From contig NC_091876.1 in assembly GCF_019399895.1 (NCBI RefSeq), forward strand, positions 930,001-994,000: a DNA stretch of 64,000 bases, in the 5' to 3' direction. Both the position numbers and the translations under genes were made by a program. The notes under the pieces were generated by a model. It saw only the letters and a program-made list of their open reading frames with translations. It made no database searches and had not been told where the DNA came from. How positions within the stretch are numbered: the stretch's first letter is position 1; each line of letters begins with the position of its first letter. Origin of the DNA: Cardiocondyla obscurior. Its lineage: Eukaryota > Arthropoda > Insecta > Hymenoptera > Formicidae. Positions 41,496 through 56,400 of this stretch are shown piece by piece.

Positions 41496-44400
41496 AGCTT
41501 AAAAGTTTCAAAATAACTTTTCACATTAAAGCGCAAATTTACGATGAGGCAAAGCAATTTGTAACACAGTTGACTTAAAATGGATCAAGTAAACCACCCA
41601 AAGAGAAACCAAAAAACATACACTTGACATAAAACTTAAAGTTTCGTTAATATAAAAATTACAATATAAAACTTGATACTTATATGGTATAAACGTTGAT
41701 GAACCGTACGTAATAAACAAAAGAAATGGTGAGAGAACGGGCCAAAAAACGCGAAAGTTAAACTTGCAAACAGCAAGTCTTACTGTAACATCTCTGATTT
41801 TACAAAAGTCTGTACATCCAAATGTTAATGGAAGTCTTACTGCAAGATGTTTCCAAGTTTAGAAGTTGCTAATTTACATTTCGAACTGCTGTGCAAAATT
41901 GTAGACCGGTATTCAAAAGAACAAGCGGATATTGAGTCATAATTAATAATAATTTAAGCCACATGGTCACCAAAAAACATAGATTTCACATGAAACTTCA
42001 CGCTGCCTCAGTTTGAAAATAACAATATTACGTTCGATACGTATATAGCACAAACGCTGTAGAATTTTATGTAATAAATAAATAAAATTGTGTAAGGTCG
42101 GGTCAAATAACGCAAATAAAAAATTTTAAAAATCAAGTTACAATGTAAAATTTTAAGTTTAGCAGAGGTCTGTAAGATCAAAACTTCTTTACGACATTTT
42201 TTGAGATTAATAGTTTCTCATGGACACCTAAAAATAAAGATCAAAATTATAAGCAAATGATGTTATTAATAACTAATCTGAAATCACATTTGCAAATAAT
42301 TTAGACCATACCTAACATCTAAATGACAAATTTTGTTTTTACAATTGAAGTTACATATCAAACTTTTTAATTTGCAAACTGCTTTACGTTGTTATAAGAA
42401 TACTATTTGCATTATACAAGTTTCATTTGATGACGTAATAACAATTGTTAATATTGTTTCAATATACTATTTAAGATTGTATACCTCAAGTCAATAGCCA
42501 ATTGGTTTTAATTATTATTTCACGTATTTGTCAACATCTGCGTCATTTTGATATGTGCTTCTAATAACTATATTGTCAAAATTAAATATCTCTGCGAAAG
42601 ATTCATTCCCATTGCTAACCGTATTGTGTCGGTAGCAAGTTCGTCGTTTTTCCGCTGCCTGCACGAAGGCGCGCTCGCGACTTGTAACTGAAAAACGTGA
42701 ATCGTTGCGTATTAGAGTTTAATACAAAATCGGGCCAGCCACTGAAAAGTTTATTGTGAATAAATCGCAATTAAAAAGTAGAGATATTCTATATGAATCA
42801 ACGACACATAAGCAAGAAAAAGGATGGAAGAAGAAAAAATAAAACAACCGATGTAATAATTCGCATAAATATCGCAGTGAGTAATAAGCCGAAAGTGGCT
42901 AGGTTAAACGTCTAAAAGCTTTCAACTTTCGAAGACGGTTTTTATACACGTGCTAAGACATGCGAAACTTAACAATCACTCGAAAACCGTTGCGATAACG
43001 GTGACGGACCCAATGTATTAAAAGTTTAAATATGTTAACAACAATTTAAAGTAGCTATTTTCATAAAGTGAATGCGTTGAAACAAAATTAATTTCAGAAA
43101 AATTCATAAAAAGTGGTAAATAGAACCTAGGGCAAGTGCAAATTGACGAACAAGTAAACCAAAGAGCGGAGTTAATCGTAAAAAATGTTAAACTTATAAT
43201 AATTAAATTTCAGGATTGTAAGTTAATATTCAAACTATAAAAAGTTTAGCTTTTGATTAACATTTCGATGAAAAATTATATGAGCTTAAAAGTTTCAAAG
43301 TCACATTTCACATTAAAAGGCAAATTTACGATGAGGCAAAGCAATTTGTAACACAGTTGACTTAAAGTGGATCAAGTAAACCACCCAAAGAGAAACCAAA
43401 AAACATACACTTGACATAAAACTTAAAGTTTCGTTAATATAAAAATTACAATATAAAACTTGATACTTATATGGTATAAACGTTGATGAATCGTACGTAA
43501 TAAACAAAAGAAATGGTGAGAGAACGGGCCAAAAAACGCGAAAGTTAAACTTGCAAACAGCAAGTCTTACTGTAACATCTCTGATTTTACAAAAGTCTGT
43601 ACATCCAAATGTTAATGGAAGTCTTACTGCAAGATGTTTCCAAGTTTAGAAGTTGCTAATTTACATTTCGAACTGCTGTGCAAAATTGTAGACCGGTATT
43701 CGAAAGAACAAGCGGATATTGAGTCAATATTAATAATAATTTAAGCCACATGGTCACCAAAAAACATAGATTTCACATGAAACTTCACGCTGCCTCAGTT
43801 TGAAAATAACAATATTACGTTCGATACGTATATAGCACAAACGCTGTAGAATTTTATGTAATAAATAAATAAAATTGTGTAAGGTCTGGTCAAATAACGC
43901 AAATAAAAAATTTTTTAAATCAAGTTACAATGTAAAATTTTAAGTTTAGCAGAGGTCTGTAAGATCAAAACTTCTTTACGACGTTTTTTTGAGATTAATA
44001 GTTTCTCATGGACACCTAAAAATAAAGATCAAAATTATAAGCAAATGACGTTATTAATAACTAATCTGAAATCACATTTGCAAATAATTTAGACCATACC
44101 TAACATCTAAATGACAAATTTTGTTTTTACAATTGAAGTTACATATCAAACTTTTTAATTTGCAAACTGCTTTACGTTGTTATAAGAATACTATTTGCAT
44201 TATACAAGTTTCATTTGATGACGTAATAACAATTGTTAATATTGTTTCAATATACTATTTAAGATTGTATACCTCAAGTCAATAGCCAATTGGTTTTAAT
44301 TATTATTTCACGTATTTGTCAACATCTGCGTCATTTTGATATGTGCTTCTAATAACTATATTGTCAAAATTAAATATCTCTGCGAAAGATTCATTCCCAT

Positions 44401-47400
44401 TGCTAACCGTATTGTGTCGGTAGCAAGTTCGTCGTTTTTCCGCTGCCTGCACGAAGGCGCGCTCGCGACTTGTAACTGAAAAACGTGAATCGTTGCGTAT
44501 TAGAGTTTAATACAAAATCGGGCCAGCCACTGAAAAGTTTATTGTGAATAAATCGCAATTAAAAAGTAGAGATATTCTATATGAATCAACGACACATAAG
44601 CAAGAAAAAGGATGGAAGAAGAAAAAATAAAACAACCGATGTAATAATTCGCATAAATATCGCAGTGAGTAATAAGCCGAAAGTGGCTAGGTTAAACGTC
44701 TAAAAGCTTTCAACTTTCGAAGACGGTTTTTATACACGTGCTAAGACATGCGAAACTTAACAATCACTCGAAAACCGTTGCGATAACGGTGACGGACCCA
44801 ATGTATTAAAAGTTTAAATATGTTAACAACAATTTAAAGTAGCTATTTTCATAAAGTGAATGCGTTGAAACAAAATTAATTTCAGAAAAATTCATAAAAA
44901 AGTGGTAAATAAAACCTAGGGCAAGTGCAAATTGACGAACAAGTAAACCAAAGAGCGGAGTTAATCGTAAAAAATGTTAAACTTATAATAATTAAATTTC
45001 AGGATTGTAAGTTAATATTCAAACTATAAAAAGTTTAGCTTTTGATTAACATTTCGATGAAAAATTATATGAGCTTAAAAGTTTCAAAGTCACATTTCAC
45101 ATTAAAAGGCAAATTTACGATGAGGCAAAGCAATTTGTAACACAGTTGACTTAAAGTGGATCAAGTAAACCACCCAAAGAGAAACCAAAAAACATACACT
45201 TGACATAAAACTTAAAGTTTCGTTAATATAAAAATTACAATATAAAACTTGATACTTATATGGTATAAACGTTGATGAATCGTACGTAATAAACAAAAGA
45301 AATGGTGAGAGAACGGGCCAAAAAACGCGAAAGTTAAACTTGCAAACAGCAAGTCTTACTGTAACATCTCTGATTTTACAAAAGTCTGTACATCCAAATG
45401 TTAATGGAAGTCTTACTGCAAGATGTTTCCAAGTTTAGAAGTTGCTAATTTACATTTCGAACTGCTGTGCAAAATTGTAGACCGGTATTCGAAAGAACAA
45501 GCGGATATTGAGTCAATATTAATAATAATTTAAGCCACATGGTCACCAAAAAACATAGATTTCACATGAAACTTCACGCTGCCTCAGTTTGAAAATAACA
45601 ATATTACGTTCGATACGTATATAGCACAAACGCTGTAGAATTTTATGTAATAAATAAATAAAATTGTGTAAGGTCTGGTCAAATAACGCAAATAAAAAAT
45701 TTTAAAAATCAAGTTACAATGTAAAATTTTAAGTTTAGCAGAGGTCTGTAAGATCAAAACTTCTTTACGACGTTTTTTTGAGATTAATAGTTTCTCATGG
45801 ACACCTAAAAATAAAGATCAAAATTATAAGCAAATGACGTTATTAATAACTAATCTGAAATCACATTTGCAAATAATTTAGACCATACCTAACATCTAAA
45901 TGACAAATTTTGTTTTTACAATTGAAGTTACATATCAAACTTTTTAATTTGCAAACTGCTTTACGTTGTTATAAGAATACTATTTGCATTATACAAGTTT
46001 CATTTGATGACGTAATAACAATTGTTAATATTGTTTCAATATACTATTTAAGATTGTATACCTCAAGTCAATAGCCAATTGGTTTTAATTATTATTTCAC
46101 GTATTTGTCAACATCTGCGTCATTTTGATATGTGCTTCTAATAACTATATTGTCAAAATTAAATATCTCTGCGAAAGATTCATTCCCATTGCTAACCGTA
46201 TTGTGTCGGTAGCAAGTTCGTCGTTTTTCCGCTGCCTGCACGAAGGCGCGCTCGCGACTTGTAACTGAAAAACGTGAATCGTTGCGTATTAGAGTTTAAT
46301 ACAAAATCGGGCCAGCCACTGAAAAGTTTATTGTGAATAAATCGCAATTAAAAAGTAGAGATATTCTATATGAATCAACGACACATAAGCAAGAAAAAGG
46401 ATGGAAGAAGAAAAAATAAAACAACCGATGTAATAATTCGCATAAATATCGCAGTGAGTAATAAGCCGAAAGTGGCTAGGTTAAACGTCTAAAAGCTTTC
46501 AACTTTCGAAGACGGTTTTTATACACGTGCTAAGACATGCGAAACTTAACAATCACTCGAAAACCGTTGCGATAACGGTGACGGACCCAATGTATTAAAA
46601 GTTTAAATATGTTAACAACAATTTAAAGTAGCTATTTTCATAAAGTGAATGCGTTGAAACAAAATTAATTTCAGAAAAATTCATAAAAAAGTGGTAAATA
46701 AAACCTAGGGCAAGTGCAAATTGACGAACAAGTAAACCAAAGAGCGGAGTTAATCGTAAAAAATGTTAAACTTATAATAATTAAATTTCAGGATTGTAAG
46801 TTAATATTCAAACTATAAAAAGTTTAGCTTTTGATTAACATTTCGATGAAAAATTATATGAGCTTAAAAGTTTCAAAGTCACATTTCACATTAAAAGGCA
46901 AATTTACGATGAGGCAAAGCAATTTGTAACACAGTTGACTTAAAGTGGATCAAGTAAACCACCCAAAGAGAAACCAAAAAACATACACTTGACATAAAAC
47001 TTAAAGTTTCGTTAATATAAAAATTACAATATAAAACTTGATACTTATATGGTATAAACGTTGATGAATCGTACGTAATAAACAAAAGAAATGGTGAGAG
47101 AACGGGCCAAAAAACGCGAAAGTTAAACTTGCAAACAGCAAGTCTTACTGTAACATCTCTGATTTTACAAAAGTCTGTACATCCAAATGTTAATGGAAGT
47201 CTTACTGCAAGATGTTTCCAAGTTTAGAAGTTGCTAATTTACATTTCGAACTGCTGTGCAAAATTGTAGACCGGTATTCGAAAGAACAAGCGGATATTGA
47301 GTCAATATTAATAATAATTTAAGCCACATGGTCACCAAAAAACATAGATTTCACATGAAACTTCACGCTGCCTCAGTTTGAAAATAACAATATTACGTTC

Positions 47401-50400
47401 GATACGTATATAGCACAAACGCTGTAGAATTTTATGTAATAAATAAATAAAATTGTGTAAGGTCGGGTCAAATAACGCAAATAAAAAATTTTAAAAATCA
47501 AGTTACAATGTAAAATTTTAAGTTTAGCAGAGGTCTGTAAGATCAAAACTTCTTTACGACGTTTTTTTGAGATTAATAGTTTCTCATGGACACCTAAAAA
47601 TAAAGATCAAAATTATAAGCAAATGACGTTATTAATAACTAATCTGAAATCACATTTGCAAATAATTTAGACCATACCTAACATCTAAATGACAAATTTT
47701 GTTTTTACAATTGAAGTTACATATCAAACTTTTTAATTTGCAAACTGCTTTACGTTGTTATAAGAATACTATTTGCATTATACAAGTTTCATTTGATGAC
47801 GTAATAACAATTGTTAATATTGTTTCAATATACTATTTAAGATTGTATACCTCAAGTCAATAGCCAATTGGTTTTAATTATTATTTCACGTATTTGTCAA
47901 CATCTGCGTCATTTTGATATGTGCTTCTAATAACTATATTGTCAAAATTAAATATCTCTGCGAAAGATTCATTCCCATTGCTAACCGTATTGTGTCGGTA
48001 GCAAGTTCGTCGTTTTTCCGCTGCCTGCACGAAGGCGCGCTCGCGACTTGTAACTGAAAAACGTGAATCGTTGCGTATTAGAGTTTAATACAAAATCGGG
48101 CCAGCCACTGAAAAGTTTATTGTGAATAAATCGCAATTAAAAAGTAGAGATATTCTATATGAATCAACGACACATAAGCAAGAAAAAGGATGGAAGAAGA
48201 AAAAATAAAACAACCGATGTAATAATTCGCATAAATATCGCAGTGAGTAATAAGCCGAAAGTGGCTAGGTTAAACGTCTAAAAGCTTTCAACTTTCGAAG
48301 ACGGTTTTTATACACGTGCTAAGACATGCGAAACTTAACAATCACTCGAAAACCGTTGCGATAACGGTGACGGACCCAATGTATTAAAAGTTTAAATATG
48401 TTAACAACAATTTAAAGTAGCTATTTTCATAAAGTGAATGCGTTGAAACAAAATTAATTTCAGAAAAATTCATAAAAAGTGGTAAATAAAACCTAGGGCA
48501 AGTGCAAATTGACGAACAAGTAAACCAAAGAGCGGAGTTAATCGTAAAAAATGTTAAACTTATAATAATTAAATTTCAGGATTGTAAGTTAATATTCAAA
48601 CTATAAAAAGTTTAGCTTTTGATTAACATTTCGATGAAAAATTATATGAGCTTAAAAGTTTCAAAGTCACATTTCACATTAAAAGGCAAATTTACGATGA
48701 GGCAAAGCAATTTGTAACACAGTTGACTTAAAGTGGATCAAGTAAACCACCCAAAGAGAAACCAAAAAACATACACTTGACATAAAACTTAAAGTTTCGT
48801 TAATATAAAAATTACAATATAAAACTTGATACTTATATGGTATAAACGTTGATGAATCGTACGTAATAAACAAAAGAAATGGTGAGAGAACGGGCCAAAA
48901 AACGCGAAAGTTAAACTTGCAAACAGCAAGTCTTACTGTAACATCTCTGATTTTACAAAAGTCTGTACATCCAAATGTTAATGGAAGTCTTACTGCAAGA
49001 TGTTTCCAAGTTTAGAAGTTGCTAATTTACATTTCGAACTGCTGTGCAAAATTGTAGACCGGTATTCGAAAGAACAAGCGGATATTGAGTCAATATTAAT
49101 AATAATTTAAGCCACATGGTCACCAAAAAACATAGATTTCACATGAAACTTCACGCTGCCTCAGTTTGAAAATAACAATATTACGTTCGATACGTATATA
49201 GCACAAACGCTGTAGAATTTTATGTAATAAATAAATAAAATTGTGTAAGGTCGGGTCAAATAACGCAAATAAAAAATTTTAAAAATCAAGTTACAATGTA
49301 AAATTTTAAGTTTAGCAGAGGTCTGTAAGATCAAAACTTCTTTACGACGTTTTTTTGAGATTAATAGTTTCTCATGGACACCTAAAAATAAAGATCAAAA
49401 TTATAAGCAAATGACGTTATTAATAACTAATCTGAAATCACATTTGCAAATAATTTAGACCATACCTAACATCTAAATGACAAATTTTGTTTTTACAATT
49501 GAAGTTACATATCAAACTTTTTAATTTGCAAACTGCTTTACGTTGTTATAAGAATACTATTTGCATTATACAAGTTTCATTTGATGACGTAATAACAATT
49601 GTTAATATTGTTTCAATATACTATTTAAGATTGTATACCTCAAGTCAATAGCCAATTGGTTTTAATTATTATTTCACGTATTTGTCAACATCTGCGTCAT
49701 TTTGATATGTGCTTCTAATAACTATATTGTCAAAATTAAATATCTCTGCGAAAGATTCATTCCCATTGCTAACCGTATTGTGTCGGTAGCAAGTTCGTCG
49801 TTTTTCCGCTGCCTGCACGAAGGCGCGCTCGCGACTTGTAACTGAAAAACGTGAATCGTTGCGTATTAGAGTTTAATACAAAATCGGGCCAGCCACTGAA
49901 AAGTTTATTGTGAATAAATCGCAATTAAAAAGTAGAGATATTCTATATGAATCAACGACACATAAGCAAGAAAAAGGATGGAAGAAGAAAAAATAAAACA
50001 ACCGATGTAATAATTCGCATAAATATCGCAGTGAGTAATAAGCCGAAAGTGGCTAGGTTAAACGTCTAAAAGCTTTCAACTTTCGAAGACGGTTTTTATA
50101 CACGTGCTAAGACATGCGAAACTTAACAATCACTCGAAAACCGTTGCGATAACGGTGACGGACCCAATGTATTAAAAGTTTAAATATGTTAACAACAATT
50201 TAAAGTAGCTATTTTCATAAAGTGAATGCGTTGAAACAAAATTAATTTCAGAAAAATTCATAAAAAGTGGTAAATAAAACCTAGGGCAAGTGCAAATTGA
50301 CGAACAAGTAAACCAAAGAGCGGAGTTAATCGTAAAAAATGTTAAACTTATAATAATTAAATTTCAGGATTGTAAGTTAATATTCAAACTATAAAAAGTT

Positions 50401-53400
50401 TAGCTTTTGATTAACATTTCGATGAAAAATTATATGAGCTTAAAAGTTTCAAAGTCACATTTCACATTAAAAGGCAAATTTACGATGAGGCAAAGCAATT
50501 TGTAACACAGTTGACTTAAAGTGGATCAAGTAAACCACCCAAAGAGAAACCAAAAAACATACACTTGACATAAAACTTAAAGTTTCGTTAATATAAAAAT
50601 TACAATATAAAACTTGATACTTATATGGTATAAACGTTGATGAATCGTACGTAATAAACAAAAGAAATGGTGAGAGAACGGGCCAAAAAACGCGAAAGTT
50701 AAACTTGCAAACAGCAAGTCTTACTGTAACATCTCTGATTTTACAAAAGTCTGTACATCCAAATGTTAATGGAAGTCTTACTGCAAGATGTTTCCAAGTT
50801 TAGAAGTTGCTAATTTACATTTCGAACTGCTGTGCAAAATTGTAGACCGGTATTCGAAAGAACAAGCGGATATTGAGTCAATATTAATAATAATTTAAGC
50901 CACATGGTCACCAAAAAACATAGATTTCACATGAAACTTCACGCTGCCTCAGTTTGAAAATAACAATATTACGTTCGATACGTATATAGCACAAACGCTG
51001 TAGAATTTTATGTAATAAATAAATAAAATTGTGTAAGGTCGGGTCAAATAACGCAAATAAAAAATTTTAAAAATCAAGTTACAATGTAAAATTTTAAGTT
51101 TAGCAGAGGTCTGTAAGATCAAAACTTCTTTACGACGTTTTTTTGAGATTAATAGTTTCTCATGGACACCTAAAAATAAAGATCAAAATTATAAGCAAAT
51201 GACGTTATTAATAACTAATCTGAAATCACATTTGCAAATAATTTAGACCATACCTAACATCTAAATGACAAATTTTGTTTTTACAATTGAAGTTACATAT
51301 CAAACTTTTTAATTTGCAAACTGCTTTACGTTGTTATAAGAATACTATTTGCATTATACAAGTTTCATTTGATGACGTAATAACAATTGTTAATATTGTT
51401 TCAATATACTATTTAAGATTGTATACCTCAAGTCAATAGCCAATTGGTTTTAATTATTATTTCACGTATTTGTCAACATCTGCGTCATTTTGATATGTGC
51501 TTCTAATAACTATATTGTCAAAATTAAATATCTCTGCGAAAGATTCATTCCCATTGCTAACCGTATTGTGTCGGTAGCAAGTTCGTCGTTTTTCCGCTGC
51601 CTGCACGAAGGCGCGCTCGCGACTTGTAACTGAAAAACGTGAATCGTTGCGTATTAGAGTTTAATACAAAATCGGGCCAGCCACTGAAAAGTTTATTGTG
51701 AATAAATCGCAATTAAAAAGTAGAGATATTCTATATGAATCAACGACACATAAGCAAGAAAAAGGATGGAAGAAGAAAAAATAAAACAACCGATGTAATA
51801 ATTCGCATAAATATCGCAGTGAGTAATAAGCCGAAAGTGGCTAGGTTAAACGTCTAAAAGCTTTCAACTTTCGAAGACGGTTTTTATACACGTGCTAAGA
51901 CATGCGAAACTTAACAATCACTCGAAAACCGTTGCGATAACGGTGACGGACCCAATGTATTAAAAGTTTAAATATGTTAACAACAATTTAAAGTAGCTAT
52001 TTTCATAAAGTGAATGCGTTGAAACAAAATTAATTTCAGAAAAATTCATAAAAAAGTGGTAAATAAAACCTAGGGCAAGTGCAAATTGACGAACAAGTAA
52101 ACCAAAGAGCGGAGTTAATCGTAAAAAATGTTAAACTTATAATAATTAAATTTCAGGATTGTAAGTTAATATTCAAACTATAAAAAGTTTAGCTTTTGAT
52201 TAACATTTCGATGAAAAATTATATGAGCTTAAAAGTTTCAAAGTCACATTTCACATTAAAAGGCAAATTTACGATGAGGCAAAGCAATTTGTAACACAGT
52301 TGACTTAAAGTGGATCAAGTAAACCACCCAAAGAGAAACCAAAAAACATACACTTGACATAAAACTTAAAGTTTCGTTAATATAAAAATTACAATATAAA
52401 ACTTGATACTTATATGGTATAAACGTTGATGAATCGTACGTAATAAACAAAAGAAATGGTGAGAGAACGGGCCAAAAAACGCGAAAGTTAAACTTGCAAA
52501 CAGCAAGTCTTACTGTAACATCTCTGATTTTACAAAAGTCTGTACATCCAAATGTTAATGGAAGTCTTACTGCAAGATGTTTCCAAGTTTAGAAGTTGCT
52601 AATTTACATTTCGAACTGCTGTGCAAAATTGTAGACCGGTATTCGAAAGAACAAGCGGATATTGAGTCAATATTAATAATAATTTAAGCCACATGGTCAC
52701 CAAAAAACATAGATTTCACATGAAACTTCACGCTGCCTCAGTTTGAAAATAACAATATTACGTTCGATACGTATATAGCACAAACGCTGTAGAATTTTAT
52801 GTAATAAATAAATAAAATTGTGTAAGGTCGGGTCAAATAACGCAAATAAAAAATTTTAAAAATCAAGTTACAATGTAAAATTTTAAGTTTAGCAGAGGTC
52901 TGTAAGATCAAAACTTCTTTACGACGTTTTTTTGAGATTAATAGTTTCTCATGGACACCTAAAAATAAAGATCAAAATTATAAGCAAATGACGTTATTAA
53001 TAACTAATCTGAAATCACATTTGCAAATAATTTAGACCATACCTAACATCTAAATGACAAATTTTGTTTTTACAATTGAAGTTACATATCAAACTTTTTA
53101 ATTTGCAAACTGCTTTACGTTGTTATAAGAATACTATTTGCATTATACAAGTTTCATTTGATGACGTAATAACAATTGTTAATATTGTTTCAATATACTA
53201 TTTAAGATTGTATACCTCAAGTCAATAGCCAATTGGTTTTAATTATTATTTCACGTATTTGTCAACATCTGCGTCATTTTGATATGTGCTTCTAATAACT
53301 ATATTGTCAAAATTAAATATCTCTGCGAAAGATTCATTCCCATTGCTAACCGTATTGTGTCGGTAGCAAGTTCGTCGTTTTTCCGCTGCCTGCACGAAGG

Positions 53401-56400
53401 CGCGCTCGCGACTTGTAACTGAAAAACGTGAATCGTTGCGTATTAGAGTTTAATACAAAATCGGGCCAGCCACTGAAAAGTTTATTGTGAATAAATCGCA
53501 ATTAAAAAGTAGAGATATTCTATATGAATCAACGACACATAAGCAAGAAAAAGGATGGAAGAAGAAAAAATAAAACAACCGATGTAATAATTCGCATAAA
53601 TATCGCAGTGAGTAATAAGCCGAAAGTGGCTAGGTTAAACGTCTAAAAGCTTTCAACTTTCGAAGACGGTTTTTATACACGTGCTAAGACATGCGAAACT
53701 TAACAATCACTCGAAAACCGTTGCGATAACGGTGACGGACCCAATGTATTAAAAGTTTAAATATGTTAACAACAATTTAAAGTAGCTATTTTCATAAAGT
53801 GAATGCGTTGAAACAAAATTAATTTCAGAAAAATTCATAAAAAAGTGGTAAATAAAACCTAGGGCAAGTGCAAATTGACGAACAAGTAAACCAAAGAGCG
53901 GAGTTAATCGTAAAAAATGTTAAACTTATAATAATTAAATTTCAGGATTGTAAGTTAATATTCAAACTATAAAAAGTTTAGCTTTTGATTAACATTTCGA
54001 TGAAAAATTATATGAGCTTAAAAGTTTCAAAGTCACATTTCACATTAAAAGGCAAATTTACGATGAGGCAAAGCAATTTGTAACACAGTTGACTTAAAGT
54101 GGATCAAGTAAACCACCCAAAGAGAAACCAAAAAACATACACTTGACATAAAACTTAAAGTTTCGTTAATATAAAAATTACAATATAAAACTTGATACTT
54201 ATATGGTATAAACGTTGATGAATCGTACGTAATAAACAAAAGAAATGGTGAGAGAACGGGCCAAAAAACGCGAAAGTTAAACTTGCAAACAGCAAGTCTT
54301 ACTGTAACATCTCTGATTTTACAAAAGTCTGTACATCCAAATGTTAATGGAAGTCTTACTGCAAGATGTTTCCAAGTTTAGAAGTTGCTAATTTACATTT
54401 CGAACTGCTGTGCAAAATTGTAGACCGGTATTCGAAAGAACAAGCGGATATTGAGTCAATATTAATAATAATTTAAGCCACATGGTCACCAAAAAACATA
54501 GATTTCACATGAAACTTCACGCTGCCTCAGTTTGAAAATAACAATATTACGTTCGATACGTATATAGCACAAACGCTGTAGAATTTTATGTAATAAATAA
54601 ATAAAATTGTGTAAGGTCGGGTCAAATAACGCAAATAAAAAATTTTAAAAATCAAGTTACAATGTAAAATTTTAAGTTTAGCAGAGGTCTGTAAGATCAA
54701 AACTTCTTTACGACGTTTTTTTGAGATTAATAGTTTCTCATGGACACCTAAAAATAAAGATCAAAATTATAAGCAAATGACGTTATTAATAACTAATCTG
54801 AAATCACATTTGCAAATAATTTAGACCATACCTAACATCTAAATGACAAATTTTGTTTTTACAATTGAAGTTACATATCAAACTTTTTAATTTGCAAACT
54901 GCTTTACGTTGTTATAAGAATACTATTTGCATTATACAAGTTTCATTTGATGACGTAATAACAATTGTTAATATTGTTTCAATATACTATTTAAGATTGT
55001 ATACCTCAAGTCAATAGCCAATTGGTTTTAATTATTATTTCACGTATTTGTCAACATCTGCGTCATTTTGATATGTGCTTCTAATAACTATATTGTCAAA
55101 ATTAAATATCTCTGCGAAAGATTCATTCCCATTGCTAACCGTATTGTGTCGGTAGCAAGTTCGTCGTTTTTCCGCTGCCTGCACGAAGGCGCGCTCGCGA
55201 CTTGTAACTGAAAAACGTGAATCGTTGCGTATTAGAGTTTAATACAAAATCGGGCCAGCCACTGAAAAGTTTATTGTGAATAAATCGCAATTAAAAAGTA
55301 GAGATATTCTATATGAATCAACGACACATAAGCAAGAAAAAGGATGGAAGAAGAAAAAATAAAACAACCGATGTAATAATTCGCATAAATATCGCAGTGA
55401 GTAATAAGCCGAAAGTGGCTAGGTTAAACGTCTAAAAGCTTTCAACTTTCGAAGACGGTTTTTATACACGTGCTAAGACATGCGAAACTTAACAATCACT
55501 CGAAAACCGTTGCGATAACGGTGACGGACCCAATGTATTAAAAGTTTAAATATGTTAACAACAATTTAAAGTAGCTATTTTCATAAAGTGAATGCGTTGA
55601 AACAAAATTAATTTCAGAAAAATTCATAAAAAAGTGGTAAATAAAACCTAGGGCAAGTGCAAATTGACGAACAAGTAAACCAAAGAGCGGAGTTAATCGT
55701 AAAAAATGTTAAACTTATAATAATTAAATTTCAGGATTGTAAGTTAATATTCAAACTATAAAAAGTTTAGCTTTTGATTAACATTTCGATGAAAAATTAT
55801 ATGAGCTTAAAAGTTTCAAAGTCACATTTCACATTAAAAGGCAAATTTACGATGAGGCAAAGCAATTTGTAACACAGTTGACTTAAAGTGGATCAAGTAA
55901 ACCACCCAAAGAGAAACCAAAAAACATACACTTGACATAAAACTTAAAGTTTCGTTAATATAAAAATTACAATATAAAACTTGATACTTATATGGTATAA
56001 ACGTTGATGAATCGTACGTAATAAACAAAAGAAATGGTGAGAGAACGGGCCAAAAAACGCGAAAGTTAAACTTGCAAACAGCAAGTCTTACTGTAACATC
56101 TCTGATTTTACAAAAGTCTGTACATCCAAATGTTAATGGAAGTCTTACTGCAAGATGTTTCCAAGTTTAGAAGTTGCTAATTTACATTTCGAACTGCTGT
56201 GCAAAATTGTAGACCGGTATTCGAAAGAACAAGCGGATATTGAGTCAATATTAATAATAATTTAAGCCACATGGTCACCAAAAAACATAGATTTCACATG
56301 AAACTTCACGCTGCCTCAGTTTGAAAATAACAATATTACGTTCGATACGTATATAGCACAAACGCTGTAGAATTTTATGTAATAAATAAATAAAATTGTG

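Larger units (their letters stand above)
36881..42479. repeat. Edge monomer of the satellite with two LTR insertions
   Basis: Removing 37420-40090 and 40357-41499 leaves about 1785 bp aligning to the standard monomer. It differs at many single positions (for example GAAATATTC for GAAAGATTC, GCTAAAATATGC for GCTAAGACATGC), while inner monomers are nearly uniform. Confidence 0.92.

Noticed and set aside
42990..43507. 64-codon minus-strand ORF repeated in every satellite monomer
   Set aside because: Its conservation is explained by homogenisation of the whole monomer; flanking non-coding positions are equally conserved and it has no domain or promoter.
42480..44267. CENP-B box, tRNA or snRNA gene in the satellite monomer
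   Set aside because: The GC-rich block has TTCG...CCGC but not the CENP-B box pattern, and no A/B boxes or snRNA motifs were recognised.
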